Positions 1 through 9,202 of a stretch of 64,000 nucleotides of DNA are shown one piece after another. The stretch is taken from assembly GCF_000317475.1 (NCBI RefSeq), contig NC_019729.1, positions 1,440,501 through 1,504,500 of the forward strand, read 5' to 3'. The DNA comes from Oscillatoria nigro-viridis PCC 7112. GTDB taxonomy: Bacteria > Cyanobacteriota > Cyanobacteriia > Cyanobacteriales > Microcoleaceae. The notes beneath the pieces are model-generated. The model made no database searches. It was given only the letters and a program-made list of their open reading frames with translations, and was not told the DNA's origin. The translations under genes and the position numbers were made by a program. Position 1 is the stretch's first letter. Every line of letters begins with the position of its first letter.

Positions 1-131
1 TTACTGCATTTATGCTAACATCACCAGAGCATCCCAATCAGGCTTTCACAGGAGTGCAAGCCGGAGAGCTAGAAGCGAGATATATCGGCTTTGCTGTGCC
101 CGACGGTCGCACTCCTAGAAAACGATTTTAA
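1..131 (+). CDS. 3' end of an unidentified gene (partial)
   Basis: An open frame enters from the left edge and stops at TAA 129-131, giving about 42 C-terminal residues that end in ...RTPRKRF. I see no recognisable domain in this fragment, and it could simply be an open frame that runs off the edge. A heptamer-repeat spacer follows before tex. Confidence 0.45.
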   Translation, partial: TAFMLTSPEHPNQAFTGVQAGELEARYIGFAVPDGRTPRKRF

Positions 132-173
132 CAAAATCGGGACGATCCATTTTCTTCCTCTCGTCTGTGAAGT

Positions 174-357
174 TAATCTAAAATCTAAAATCTAAAATCT
201 AAAATTGACCAAAAATTTGTTGATGGTACCCGCCACGTAATTTATCCGTGGAATCAATCCAAAATCTCAAATCTAAAATCCTCACGCCCCCGAATTTATC
301 CGTGGAATCAATCCAAAATCTAAAATCTAAAATCTAAAATCTAAAATCTAAAATCGA
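174..357. repeat. ATCTAAA heptamer repeat region upstream of tex
   Basis: Short arrays of the 7-bp unit ATCTAAA occur at about 178-204 and 313-355, with degenerate copies between them. A longer direct repeat, 'ATTTATCCGTGGAATCAATC', appears twice (about 240-259 and 295-314). This is the STRR type of repeat known from filamentous cyanobacteria. The array runs right up to the first candidate tex start codon, so no ribosome binding site is visible there. Confidence 0.85.
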
Positions 358-2592
358 ATGACTGTTCCGAAATTCTGCACTATGATCGACATTCCTCAAC
401 TGATTGCTCGAGAACTTTCCATTAATCTGTCTCAAGTCAATAATGCTCTGGAACTTTTCGCCGAGGGAGCAACTATTCCGTTTATTGCCCGCTACCGCAA
501 AGAACGCACGGATTTGCTGAATGAAATTCAGTTGCGGGATATCTCCGATCGCTTCACATATTTGACGGAAATTGAAGAGCGGAAAAAGTCGATTTTAGAT
601 ACGATTAGCTCTCAGGGGAAACTCACTGAAGAACTGCAAGCAAAAATCGAATCGTGTTTGCAAAAAAACGAACTAGAAGACCTGTATCTGCCTTACAAAC
701 CAAAGCGGCGGACGCGAGCGACAATTGCTAGGGAAAAAGGTTTGGAACCGCTGGCAAATTTTATCCAATGTCTGAATTTACCGACGGCTAAACCAGCAGA
801 TTTTGAGGCGGAGGCAGCTAAATACATTTCGGAAGAAAAGGGAGTGAAAACAGCAGAAGAAGCTCTCAAAGGTGCTGCGGATATTTTGGCGGAAGCGGTT
901 TCGGAAAAAGCTGAATTGCGGGCTTACTTGCGAGAGTTTTTGATGAAAACGGGAGTTTTTGTCTCGAAAATTAAAGAGGATTTCCCGGAAGGAAGCACTA
1001 AATTTGAAATGTACCGCAATTACCAAGTTGCAGCGAGAAGCGTTCAGTCGCACAATATGTTAGCGCTGTTTCGCGGGGAAACGGAAGGGGTTTTAGATTT
1101 GGAACTGGGCTTTGATGAATCCGCAGTGATGGCTTATTTGGAATCTCAGGAAATTAGAACTAGGATACCGGAAGTTAAAGAGTTTTATCAATCGACTTTG
1201 AAGGATGCCTTCAACCGACTGATGAAGACTTCGTTAATTACAGAAGTACGATCGCACAATAAAGCCGCCGCCGATATCGAGTCGATCGCCACTTTTGAAA
1301 CCAACCTCCGCGAGTTGCTGCTGTCGGCGCCGGCGGGAATGAAACCCACATTGGCGATCGATCCGGGATTTCGCACGGGCTGCAAAGTTTCCGCCCTAGA
1401 TGAAACCGGGCAATTTTTAGAATATCAAGCAATTTTTCCGCACCAAGCTGCAGCTCAGCGACAGCAAGCTGGTAAAATTGTCAAGCATTTAATTGAAAAA
1501 TATAAAATTGAATTAATCGCGATCGGTAACGGTACAGCTTCCCGGGAAACAGACGAATTTGTTTCGGAAGTTTTGGCCGAAATGGAAAGAAAACCGATTA
1601 AAGTCATGGTGAATGAATCCGGTGCATCGATTTATTCAGCAAGCGAGGTGGCGATCGCCGAATTTCCCGATCTCGACATCACCGTCCGCGGCGCAGTCAG
1701 CATCGGACGGCGCTTGCAGGACCCCCTCGCCGAACTCGTGAAAATCGACCCGAAATCAATAGGAGTCGGTCAATACCAGCACGACGTTGACCAAAAACTG
1801 CTCAAAAAGAAACTCGACGAAACAGTCGAAAGCTGCGTTAATTATGTCGGAGTTGACTTAAACACAGCCTCCAAAGAACTGCTGACATTTGTGTCGGGAA
1901 TGACGGCAACAGTTGCCAAAAATATCGTCAATTACCGCAACGAAAACGGCGCATTTAAAAATCGCCGCCAACTCCTGAAAGTTCCCAAACTCGGGCCAAA
2001 AGCTTTTGAACAAGCAGCGGGATTTCTCCGCATTCGCGGCGGCGAAAACCCCCTAGACAATACAGCAGTTCATCCCGAAAGTTATCCTGTAGTGCAGGCG
2101 ATCGCCAAGGATTTAGACTTGCCGCTGACAGAAATAACACAAATATCGGAAAAAATCAAGACTGTAAACATCAAGAAATATGTCACAGAAAAAGTCGGAG
2201 AACCCACACTCCGAGACATTATTTCCGAACTAGAAAAACCGGGCAGAGACCCGCGCGCCGAGTTTAAATATGCCACTTTCCAAGCAGGAATCAAAGAAAT
2301 CTCCGATTTGCAAGTTGGGATGGAATTAGAAGGCATAATCACAAATGTAGCTAACTTTGGAGCCTTTGTTGATGTGGGAGTGCACCAAGATGGTTTGGTT
2401 CACATTTCTCAATTAGCCGATCGATTCGTGGAAGATCCGAAACAGATTGTTAAAGTCGGACAAGTTGTGAAAGTGCGGGTTTTGGAGGTGAATGAGAAGT
2501 TAAAGCGGGTTAGTTTGACGATGAAGCTGCAAGAAAAACCGCAACCGCAAAATGGCAATAGCGCGAGGCTTCCGGCCCCGCGCCGACGTTGA
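358..2592 (+). CDS. tex: Tex family RNA-binding transcription accessory protein
   Basis: Tex proteins are cytoplasmic nucleic-acid-binding factors related to eukaryotic Spt6 and are thought to act on transcription complexes. The 744-residue product has the full family layout. The N-terminal helical Tex_N region includes the motif GATIPFIARYRKE. A YqgF/RNase H-like fold starts near residue 328 (PTLAIDPGFRTG). Helix-hairpin-helix elements lie at about 496-560 (VGVDLNTASKELL, VPKLGPKAFEQAAGF). A C-terminal S1 RNA-binding domain lies at about 652-722 (NFGAFVDVGVHQDGLVHIS). Length is normal for Tex (about 720-780). The start is uncertain: ATG 358 abuts a heptamer repeat, while ATG 382 begins MIDIPQLIARELS, which is how most Tex proteins start, so 382 may be the true start. 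It stands alone, followed by a separate Uma2 gene. Confidence 0.95.
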   Translation: MTVPKFCTMIDIPQLIARELSINLSQVNNALELFAEGATIPFIARYRKERTDLLNEIQLRDISDRFTYLTEIEERKKSILDTISSQGKLTEELQAKIESCLQKNELEDLYLPYKPKRRTRATIAREKGLEPLANFIQCLNLPTAKPADFEAEAAKYISEEKGVKTAEEALKGAADILAEAVSEKAELRAYLREFLMKTGVFVSKIKEDFPEGSTKFEMYRNYQVAARSVQSHNMLALFRGETEGVLDLELGFDESAVMAYLESQEIRTRIPEVKEFYQSTLKDAFNRLMKTSLITEVRSHNKAAADIESIATFETNLRELLLSAPAGMKPTLAIDPGFRTGCKVSALDETGQFLEYQAIFPHQAAAQRQQAGKIVKHLIEKYKIELIAIGNGTASRETDEFVSEVLAEMERKPIKVMVNESGASIYSASEVAIAEFPDLDITVRGAVSIGRRLQDPLAELVKIDPKSIGVGQYQHDVDQKLLKKKLDETVESCVNYVGVDLNTASKELLTFVSGMTATVAKNIVNYRNENGAFKNRRQLLKVPKLGPKAFEQAAGFLRIRGGENPLDNTAVHPESYPVVQAIAKDLDLPLTEITQISEKIKTVNIKKYVTEKVGEPTLRDIISELEKPGRDPRAEFKYATFQAGIKEISDLQVGMELEGIITNVANFGAFVDVGVHQDGLVHISQLADRFVEDPKQIVKVGQVVKVRVLEVNEKLKRVSLTMKLQEKPQPQNGNSARLPAPRRR

Positions 2593-2682
2593 AACTTTGG
2601 GGGAAAGCTGAAAAAGGGCGATCGCGTCCCGCCCCGCAAGCTACGGCTATAATTATGTAATCCTCACCAACCTCAAAATTAT

Positions 2683-3255
2683 ATGGTTGCAAGTAAAAGC
2701 GACACCTACGTCTCTCCTGAAGATTATTTAGCAGCCGAGAAAGTCAGCCCCATCAAACACGAGTACAGGCAAGGTGAAATCTATGCAAAAGCAGGGGAAA
2801 GCAAACCTCATGTCATTATTACGGGAAATGTGTTTGCACTGTTGAGAAATCATCTTCGCGGAAGTGGCTGCATAACTTATATGGCAGATATGAAAGTTCG
2901 GATTGAGGCATCAAATTTCTATTACTATCCCGATGTCGCGGTGACTTGTGATGAACGGGACAGAAATGCTGCTGAAGATTTCATTCGCTACCCGCGCTTA
3001 ATTGTGGAAGTTTTATCGCCGACTACAGCGGCTTTTGACAGAGGGGATAAATTTGCTGATTACCGTACTTCTGAAAGTTTGCAAGAGTATGTATTAATCA
3101 ATCAAGAAAGAGTTAGTGTAGAGTGTTTTCGCCGGAATGCAGAGGGTTTATGGGTGCTTTATCCTTACAGTCAAGGGCAAGAGGTTCAGTTTACTAGCGT
3201 TAATTTTAGCTGTGCGATCGAGACATTGTATGAAGATGCGATCGGGATTGGTTGA
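2683..3255 (+). CDS. Uma2 family (DUF820) restriction endonuclease-like protein
   Basis: The 190-residue length and sequence match the Uma2/DUF820 family, a PD-(D/E)XK nuclease fold massively expanded in cyanobacteria, where genomes often hold dozens of copies of unknown role. Family marks are the N-terminal SPEDYLAAEKVSPIKHEYRQGEIY, the acidic residue in YYYPDVAVTCD (about 78-89) and the E of LIVEVLSPTT (about 106-114), then DRGDKFADYR. ATG 2683 begins the conserved N terminus. No antitoxin-like partner is visible, so I infer nothing about toxin or mobile-element function. Confidence 0.9.
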   Translation: MVASKSDTYVSPEDYLAAEKVSPIKHEYRQGEIYAKAGESKPHVIITGNVFALLRNHLRGSGCITYMADMKVRIEASNFYYYPDVAVTCDERDRNAAEDFIRYPRLIVEVLSPTTAAFDRGDKFADYRTSESLQEYVLINQERVSVECFRRNAEGLWVLYPYSQGQEVQFTSVNFSCAIETLYEDAIGIG

Positions 3256-3467
3256 TTTTAATTACTCCTGAATCACTGGAAGAATTCGTAATTATATAGC
3301 AATCCTAAATTATTGGTGAATTTCTTACTCCCTCCCCTTGGTAAGGGGAGGGTTGGGGTGGGGTAAAAAATTTACGACTCCTGCAAGGATTGCTAGATAT
3401 TGATATGATTGACCGCGAAGAGGCTAAGGACACGAAGGAAGAGAAAAGAAGAACAAGCTGGTAATTG

Positions 3468-3653
3468 TTATTTTTTCTTGCTAGCTTTCCAAGTGCCGCC
3501 GTAGAAGTAAAAAGGATTGTTTTTACTTACCGATTCCCAACATTTAAGACACAAAAAAAACCACTGCCCCGACTCGTCATACCGGGCGCGGTAGAGAGTT
3601 GGGGCAGATTGGGAACAGCGATCGCAAAATTTGATTCTGATTGCCCTGGCCAT
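3468..3653 (-). CDS. small CxxC zinc-ribbon-like conserved protein
   Basis: This 61-residue protein has two CxxC pairs (CDRC near residue 10 and CLKC near residue 35), consistent with a small zinc ribbon. It is basic at the C terminus (WKASKKK). It begins 25 bp downstream of the PIN/TRAM gene stop on the same strand, so the two are probably co-transcribed. The overlapping plus-strand frame (3465-3689) has no comparable features. The resemblance to small conserved cyanobacterial proteins is from memory; function is unknown. Confidence 0.6.
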   Translation of the reverse strand: MARAIRIKFCDRCSQSAPTLYRARYDESGQWFFLCLKCWESVSKNNPFYFYGGTWKASKKK

Positions 3654-3678
3654 TGTTACTCAGTTTCAAAAGTCAGTT

Positions 3679-4785
3679 TCAAACAATAACGGACTCTTGA
3701 GGGCGGGCGAATATCATGCGGCCTGCGCTGGTTTGCAGGGCGCTGGTGACTACGACTCGGGCTTCGCCGCCGACATAGCTGCTTCCTGCTTCTACGACAA
3801 CCATTGTGCCGTCATCCAAGTAACCGATTCCCTGAGAGGGTTCTTTGCCTTCTTTGCGGATTTTTAGTTCGATCGTATCTCCCGGCAAATAAGTCGGGCG
3901 CACCGCATGAGTCAAATCGTTGATATTCAAAACCGGCAGTTTTTGGACGGTAGCTACTTTCGATAAGTTGTAATCGTTGGTGAGCAAAATGCCGTCGATA
4001 TCCAAGGCGAAGCGGACTAATTTAGCATCCACTGTGGCAATATCTTCGTAATCAGCCGAGTGAATTTGAATCCGTTCGGGATATGTTTCTTTGATGCGGT
4101 TGAGTACATCTAAGCCGCGGCGCCCGCGCACTCGCTTTTGGTCGTTGGCGGAATCAGCTATCAGTTGCAGTTCTTGGAGCACGAATTGCGGGATAATAAT
4201 TTGACCTTCGAGGAAACCTGTTTCTAGCAGGTTTTCAATCCTGCCGTCAATAATGCAGCTAGTATCGACAACTTTGGCAGAGGCTGGTTTGAAAGTTCCT
4301 TCGGCTACCAACACCGTGTCTAAGCTTTTGGGGTTGATCAGGCGCAAGAAAGCCCGGCCGTGAGTGTCGGTCAAACTGACGCCTGTGAAGCCGAACATGA
4401 CGCTACCCAAGACTGCGACTAGAGGTTTGATGAAGCCGAACTCTCGGGGAATTGGCAGCAGGAATAGCGGAGCCAGCATTAAGTTTGCTACTAGCAGTCC
4501 GATGATTAAGCCGATCGCCCGCGTCAGCAGCATCTCCACCGGCATATCGCGGACTTGTTTTTCCACCCGGCGGTAGGTGGTTTGAGCCACTAATCCGAGT
4601 ACGAACCCGATTAATGCTCCAAAGGAGCCTAGTACAGAACTTAAACCTTGTATATTTGTAACTTGCTCGAGCAGATTGCTCGGCAGGAGTTCGACTCCGT
4701 AATAGCCGATGCCTGCACCTGCGACTATGAATGAGATAATTATGATTGCGTCTAGCATTAGTTCTAGGTTAATGAATTTATTCAC
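3679..4785 (-). CDS. PIN/TRAM domain membrane protein (YacL-like)
   Basis: Three to four hydrophobic segments occupy residues 1 to about 140 (for example LDAIIIISFIVAGAGIGYYG and AIGLIIGLLVANLMLAPLFLL). A PIN nuclease domain follows at about 168-285, with acidic metal-site residues visible in VVDTSCIIDGRIENLL and LDIDGILLTNDYNL. A C-terminal TRAM RNA-binding domain spans about 300-365 (PGDTIELKIRKEGKEPSQGIGYLDDGTMVVVE). This is the order of the Bacillus YacL family. The likely role is a membrane-anchored ribonuclease, but the substrate is unknown. An internal ATG at residue 10 (4758) is an alternative start. The small CxxC gene lies just downstream on the same strand. Confidence 0.88.
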   Translation of the reverse strand: MNKFINLELMLDAIIIISFIVAGAGIGYYGVELLPSNLLEQVTNIQGLSSVLGSFGALIGFVLGLVAQTTYRRVEKQVRDMPVEMLLTRAIGLIIGLLVANLMLAPLFLLPIPREFGFIKPLVAVLGSVMFGFTGVSLTDTHGRAFLRLINPKSLDTVLVAEGTFKPASAKVVDTSCIIDGRIENLLETGFLEGQIIIPQFVLQELQLIADSANDQKRVRGRRGLDVLNRIKETYPERIQIHSADYEDIATVDAKLVRFALDIDGILLTNDYNLSKVATVQKLPVLNINDLTHAVRPTYLPGDTIELKIRKEGKEPSQGIGYLDDGTMVVVEAGSSYVGGEARVVVTSALQTSAGRMIFARPQESVIV

Positions 4786-5157
4786 ATTATATCTTTCCAG
4801 TGCTGATACTTGTTTTCATGCTTTGGTCGGATATCGCCCTATTTACTCAGGGATTTTCATAAACTTATATTTCGCGGTTGTACCCTTTAGGGGATCTGCC
4901 AGGGAGTCGATCGGCATTTACCACGCCCCGCCGAAAGCAGGCACTAGGTGCGAATAAACCGCCCTGCGAGCTGTTCGGGAATTTGGGCAGATCGAAATCG
5001 GTACGAGGTTAAATTAAAAGAGCCGTAGCACGGGCGAGGGCGGGACGCCATCGTTCGCAGCGCTTTTTTGGTAAGAAAATGTCATAATATACATAATTAT
5101 TCATGATGGTTTAATTAAAACTTTAGATTTGAAGTTGCGCTTTCGGCGTCAGATGTA
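4786..5157. other. intergenic region between divergent genes
   Basis: This 372-bp spacer separates the minus-strand PIN/TRAM gene from plus-strand hemW, so it must hold both promoters. It is AT-rich near hemW (about 5080-5130). I see no RNA gene, convincing small ORF or strong promoter match. Confidence 0.5.
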
Positions 5158-6501
5158 ATGAACCCTCCCACAGATTATTTAACATTTGAATTAAAAAAAA
5201 GTGTGCAAGTGGCAAATTCCGGCATTCCGAGTTCGGCTTACCTGCACATACCTTTTTGTCGCCGCCGCTGTTACTACTGCGATTTTCCGGTTTTTGTGGT
5301 GGGCGATCGCAAAAATGGCGAGAATTCCGGCACCATAGTCCAATACGTTGCCGTACTGTGTCAAGAAATTCAAGAAACTAAAAATTTAGGCGCATCTCTG
5401 AAAACAGTTTTTTTTGGTGGCGGCACGCCTTCGCTGCTTTCTGTCAGTCAGTTGAGCAATATTTTAGAGACTCTCGACGGCAAATTTGGGATTGCTGCTG
5501 AGGCGGAAATTTCTATAGAAATCGACCCGGGTACGTTTACTTTAGAACAGTTGCGGGGATATGCAGCGGCGGGAGTAAATCGAGTGAGTTTGGGAGTGCA
5601 AGCTTTTCAGGATGAATTGCTGCAAGCTTGCGGCCGATCGCACTCTGTCGCTGATATTTTTGAAGCTGTGGAAATAGTGCGATCGGCTGGTATTGTCAAT
5701 TTCAGTTTAGACCTAATTTCGGGACTGCCGCACCAAACTTTAGAACAGTGGGAAGCTTCCCTGAAATCGGCGGTGGAAATTTCCCCGACTCACCTGTCGA
5801 GTTACGACTTAATTGTTGAGCAGGGAACTGCTTTCGGGCGCTACTTTGAAGCAGGCGCGCAGCCGCTACCAGCAGATGACACCGCTGCTGGAATGTACCG
5901 TTTGGCGCGGGAAATTCTGACGGGGGCTGGCTACGAACATTACGAAATTTCTAATTACGCTCGCGATGGCTATCAGTGCCGCCACAACCGCGTTTATTGG
6001 GAAAATCGCCCTTATTACGGTTTGGGAATGGGGGCGGCGAGTTACGTGGAAGGTCTGAGGCTAACAAGGCCTCGGAAAACTCAAGAATATTATCAGTGGG
6101 TGCGATCGATCTCTGACCTCAATTCCCCTGCTACCCCAAAACTTGGAGGGGAAACCCAGCCGGATATTTACCCAGCAATTGAGCAAAATTTTCAAGTCTC
6201 AGAAAATGACGTTTTGTTAGAAACCCTGATGCTAGGCTTGCGTTTAGCAGAAGGAGTTAGCCTGTCGGCGCTGACTGAAAAGTTTACTCAACAAACGGTT
6301 GATAAAATTTGGCGTTGTTTGCAGCCCTACTGGAGACAAGGATGGGTGGAAATTATGAGGGAGGATAGGGCGAGCGCAACTTTAGGCGAGGGAGCAAAAC
6401 TGCCGCTTTCCGGCAATTTGAGGTTGAGCGATCCCGAAGGTTTTTTATTTTCTAACACAATTTTAGCCGATTTGTTTAGCAAGTTAAGCGAGGATAATTA
6501 G
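5158..6501 (+). CDS. hemW: radical SAM haem chaperone HemW
   Basis: This 447-residue protein belongs to the HemN/HemW radical SAM family. It has the CX3CX2C iron-sulfur motif CRRRCYYC at C34, C38 and C41, just after LHIPF, the FFGGGTPSLL motif, and the conserved HYEISNYAR segment near residue 260. The C-terminal part matches the HemN C-terminal domain (LMLGLRLAEGV). HemW proteins are annotated as oxygen-independent coproporphyrinogen oxidases but act as haem-trafficking chaperones. The single CX3CX2C form with little sequence before it fits HemW better than true HemN, which has an extra N-terminal segment. ATG 5158 leaves about 25 residues before the conserved core. Confidence 0.9.
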   Translation: MNPPTDYLTFELKKSVQVANSGIPSSAYLHIPFCRRRCYYCDFPVFVVGDRKNGENSGTIVQYVAVLCQEIQETKNLGASLKTVFFGGGTPSLLSVSQLSNILETLDGKFGIAAEAEISIEIDPGTFTLEQLRGYAAAGVNRVSLGVQAFQDELLQACGRSHSVADIFEAVEIVRSAGIVNFSLDLISGLPHQTLEQWEASLKSAVEISPTHLSSYDLIVEQGTAFGRYFEAGAQPLPADDTAAGMYRLAREILTGAGYEHYEISNYARDGYQCRHNRVYWENRPYYGLGMGAASYVEGLRLTRPRKTQEYYQWVRSISDLNSPATPKLGGETQPDIYPAIEQNFQVSENDVLLETLMLGLRLAEGVSLSALTEKFTQQTVDKIWRCLQPYWRQGWVEIMREDRASATLGEGAKLPLSGNLRLSDPEGFLFSNTILADLFSKLSEDN

Positions 6502-6728
6502 CTCTGTCTGAAGAAGTATACCCCCTGGCAAGCGCGATCGAGCCTAAAGCCGGGACCGCCAATACGACGGAAAGGAAATTCAATTGCTCCCTACCTCGAT
6601 CATCTCAAAAATAATATATTTTCTATCGATCCCTAAACAAAACTTAAAGGGGAACTAAGCCTTGAGATAGACGCCACGACTGCACTCCAGCCGTCATACT
6701 TAAGACTGAACATTTAAAAAGTAATTTA

Positions 6729-6983
6729 ATGAACACTTTAACTATCGAGCGCAACCAAACCGAAAACCAGCCCTGCCTTGTAATTAGCGAGCGCGTTTGC
6801 AATCCGGCTTCCAAATGTAATTTTTGCGGTCACTACCAACAGGCAACAGGTTCAGTCGGTCACTGTCAATTGTTGAACGCACCTGTGAGGGGAGGGTGGA
6901 AATCTTGCACTTTAGCAATGCCGGCTTTTGCACCTTCTTGGGAATACGTGGAAGGCGCTGATGTTTCCCGGCGAAATTTATGA
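6729..6983 (+). CDS. small cysteine-containing conserved protein
   Basis: This 84-residue protein has a CxxC pair (CNFCGHYQQATGS) and further cysteines at VGHCQLL and WKSCTLA, a spacing that could bind zinc or a cluster. It ends with a soluble tail and has no signal peptide. I do not recognise a named family. It lies between hemW and a DUF1830 gene on the same strand with spacers of 107 bp or more, so an operon is not clear. Confidence 0.65.
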   Translation: MNTLTIERNQTENQPCLVISERVCNPASKCNFCGHYQQATGSVGHCQLLNAPVRGGWKSCTLAMPAFAPSWEYVEGADVSRRNL

Positions 6984-7090
6984 ATTAACCCAAACAATGT
7001 AAAAAAAAATGTGTTTTAACTGGTAATATGGTATATTAAGTTTAGGCTTTTCGCCGATCGCTCGCACAATTGCACAAACAAGTTAAAAAA

Positions 7091-7363
7091 ATGAATTTGA
7101 CACTAAATCAGGTAATTTCCGAAGGTCATACGCGCATTTTGTGTTGGTATCTTAATAATACTGGCAAAGTGCAAATCGCTCGCATTACAAATATTCCTAA
7201 TTGGTATTTTGAGCGGACAGTGTTTCCGGGAGAACGTTTTTTGTTTGAAGCGTTGCCGGAAGCTCAGTTAGAAGTTTGCAGGAGTGCGGAGACGGGTGCT
7301 ATTGTGTGCGAGCGAATTTTGTGCGATCGGCTGCGAGTTGAAGAATTAAGCACGGCTGATTGA
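7091..7363 (+). CDS. DUF1830 domain protein
   Basis: The 90-residue product matches the cyanobacterial DUF1830 family: ILCWYLNNTGKVQIARITN, IPNWYFERTVFPGERFLFEA and LPEAQLEV are the conserved blocks. Function is unknown. I start at ATG 7091 rather than the upstream in-frame TTG at 7070, because ATG gives the usual N terminus. A strong inverted repeat follows 31 bp after the stop and may end transcription. Confidence 0.85.
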   Translation: MNLTLNQVISEGHTRILCWYLNNTGKVQIARITNIPNWYFERTVFPGERFLFEALPEAQLEVCRSAETGAIVCERILCDRLRVEELSTAD

Positions 7364-7394
7364 AGATAATTCCTTAGAGTGACCAACGAGAGGT

Positions 7395-7429
7395 AGAAAC
7401 CCGGTTTTTTTTTCAGAAACCGGGTTTCT
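7395..7429 (+). terminator. hairpin with perfect 13-bp stem after the DUF1830 gene
   Basis: AGAAACCCGGTTT (7395-7407) and AAACCGGGTTTCT (7417-7429) are exact reverse complements around a 9-base T-rich loop. Position just after the stop codon suggests a terminator, but no T-run follows. The same core recurs elsewhere in the window, so it is also a dispersed repeat. Confidence 0.5.
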
Positions 7430-7626
7430 CTGTATGATTATAAAAGCTCCGTTCGCGAGCGCACTCGCGACATCAAAAACCCCGTTTCTTTCTATACTTC
7501 TGGTTCCTCGTCGGAAAATTCGTAGAAACCTGGTTTATAACCCTCATGCGTCAGCCCTGAAACTGTCGCAAATGTTAATCTAAGCTAAATTATAAAATAT
7601 CAACCACTGTTTAATATTAAAACCCG

Positions 7627-9192
7627 ATGTCCCTCACCGAACAAATCCTCTCCCAAGTGCCAGGAGACGCCCTCGGAGGCCTGAGAAAAGTCGATCGACT
7701 CTGGGAAAACCTCAAACAAAACACCGCACCAGCGCCCCAAGCAGTCAAACACAGCCAACAACCCCTCAAAAACCTCGACTTCGACATAGTTATCGGCGGC
7801 GGAACCCTAGGAATATTAATCGGTACAGCCTTAGCCGTGCGGGGTTGGCGAGTAGCCTTGCTCGAACGCGGCACCCTGCGAGGCCGCGACCAAGAATGGA
7901 ACATTTCGCGCAAAGAATTAGACGCATTCTTAGAACTAAACTTACTATCTGTTGAAGAGATAGAAAAAGCCATAGCCACCGAATATAACCCAGCCCGCAT
8001 CAGCTTTGCCAACACCCCCGACATCTGGGTGCGCGACGTACTCAACATCGGAATAGACCCAGTTTACCTCCTAGAAACCTTGAAACAGCGATTTCTCCAA
8101 GCTGGAGGAAAGCTATTTGAAAATACACCATTTAAAACAGCAACCATTCACCCGGATGGAGTCTTGGTAGAATCGGCAAATACCGATACACAACCTGCTA
8201 CAAATTTATTTAAAACCAGATTATTATTAGACGCAATGGGACATTTTTCCCCCATTGTCCGCCAAGCAAGACAAGGAAAAAAACCCGACGCCGTATGTTT
8301 AGTAGTCGGCAGTTGCGCTCGAGGATACCCCAAAAACGACACTGGCGATATATTTGCATCCTTCACCCCAATGCAAAATCAGTGTCAATATTTTTGGGAA
8401 GCATTTCCAGCCAGAGACGGCCGCACCACCTACTTATTTACCTACATAGACGCCGACACAGAAAGATTCAGTCTAGAAACATTATTTGAAGAGTATTTGC
8501 GCTTGCTTCCCCAATATCAAAACGTCGAACTCGAACAGTTAAAATTCCAAAGAGCACTCTACGGATTCTTCCCCTGCTATCGCCAAAGTCCTCTAAAAAC
8601 GCCTTGGAATCGCATACTCCCAGTCGGAGACAGCAGCGGTAGCCAATCTCCCCTCAGCTTCGGCGGTTTCGGGGCAATGGTGCGCCACCTGAAACGCTTG
8701 ACTCTAGGAATTGACGAAGCTTTGACAAGCGACAGTCTCGACAAAAATTCCCTCGCACTTTTGCAGCCTTACCAGCCGAATCTATCAGTTACCTGGTTGT
8801 TTCAACGTTCGATGAGTGCTGCAATGAATCAAAAAATAGACCCCAATCAAATCAATCAACTTTTGGCAGCAGTATTTCAGGTAATGGAAGAGTTGGGAGA
8901 ACCGGTACTCAAACCGTTTCTTCAGGATATCGTGCTGTTTCCGGCTTTGTCAAAAACCTTGTTTAAAACAGCAATTAGCCATCCCGGATTAGTTATGAAA
9001 ATTATCCCGCAGGTTGGAATAGCTAATTTGCTAGATTGGATGGTTCATTATGTAAATTTAGGAATTTATACGGGGTTGCAGCCTTTGGGGAAAGCCGTAG
9101 AACCGCAGGTGAAAAATTTAGCACCGGAACAGCAATACTATTTTCACCGATTAGTTGAAGCGTGGCAATACGGCGCTGGAGGCGATTATTGA
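7627..9192 (+). CDS. cruP: CruP, FAD-dependent lycopene cyclase paralogue
   Basis: This 521-residue flavoprotein has an N-terminal dinucleotide-binding fold (DFDIVIGGGTLGILIGTALA, residues 51-70) followed by LLERGTLRGRDQEWNISRKEL, which is characteristic of the CruA/CruP family. CruP is the paralogue of lycopene cyclase CruA in cyanobacteria and plants; plant CruP has been linked to carotenoid photoprotection rather than clear cyclase activity. The GDSSGSQSPLSFGGFGAMVRH block near residue 337 matches the FAD/substrate region of the family. It stands alone on the plus strand. A triplicated repeat unit follows directly. Confidence 0.88.
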   Translation: MSLTEQILSQVPGDALGGLRKVDRLWENLKQNTAPAPQAVKHSQQPLKNLDFDIVIGGGTLGILIGTALAVRGWRVALLERGTLRGRDQEWNISRKELDAFLELNLLSVEEIEKAIATEYNPARISFANTPDIWVRDVLNIGIDPVYLLETLKQRFLQAGGKLFENTPFKTATIHPDGVLVESANTDTQPATNLFKTRLLLDAMGHFSPIVRQARQGKKPDAVCLVVGSCARGYPKNDTGDIFASFTPMQNQCQYFWEAFPARDGRTTYLFTYIDADTERFSLETLFEEYLRLLPQYQNVELEQLKFQRALYGFFPCYRQSPLKTPWNRILPVGDSSGSQSPLSFGGFGAMVRHLKRLTLGIDEALTSDSLDKNSLALLQPYQPNLSVTWLFQRSMSAAMNQKIDPNQINQLLAAVFQVMEELGEPVLKPFLQDIVLFPALSKTLFKTAISHPGLVMKIIPQVGIANLLDWMVHYVNLGIYTGLQPLGKAVEPQVKNLAPEQQYYFHRLVEAWQYGAGGDY

Positions 9193-9202
9193 TTAATTAA
9201 CT

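Noticed and set aside
3465..3689. 74-codon plus-strand frame
   Set aside because: Overlaps the minus-strand CxxC gene, which has a structured cysteine pattern and an operon-like position.
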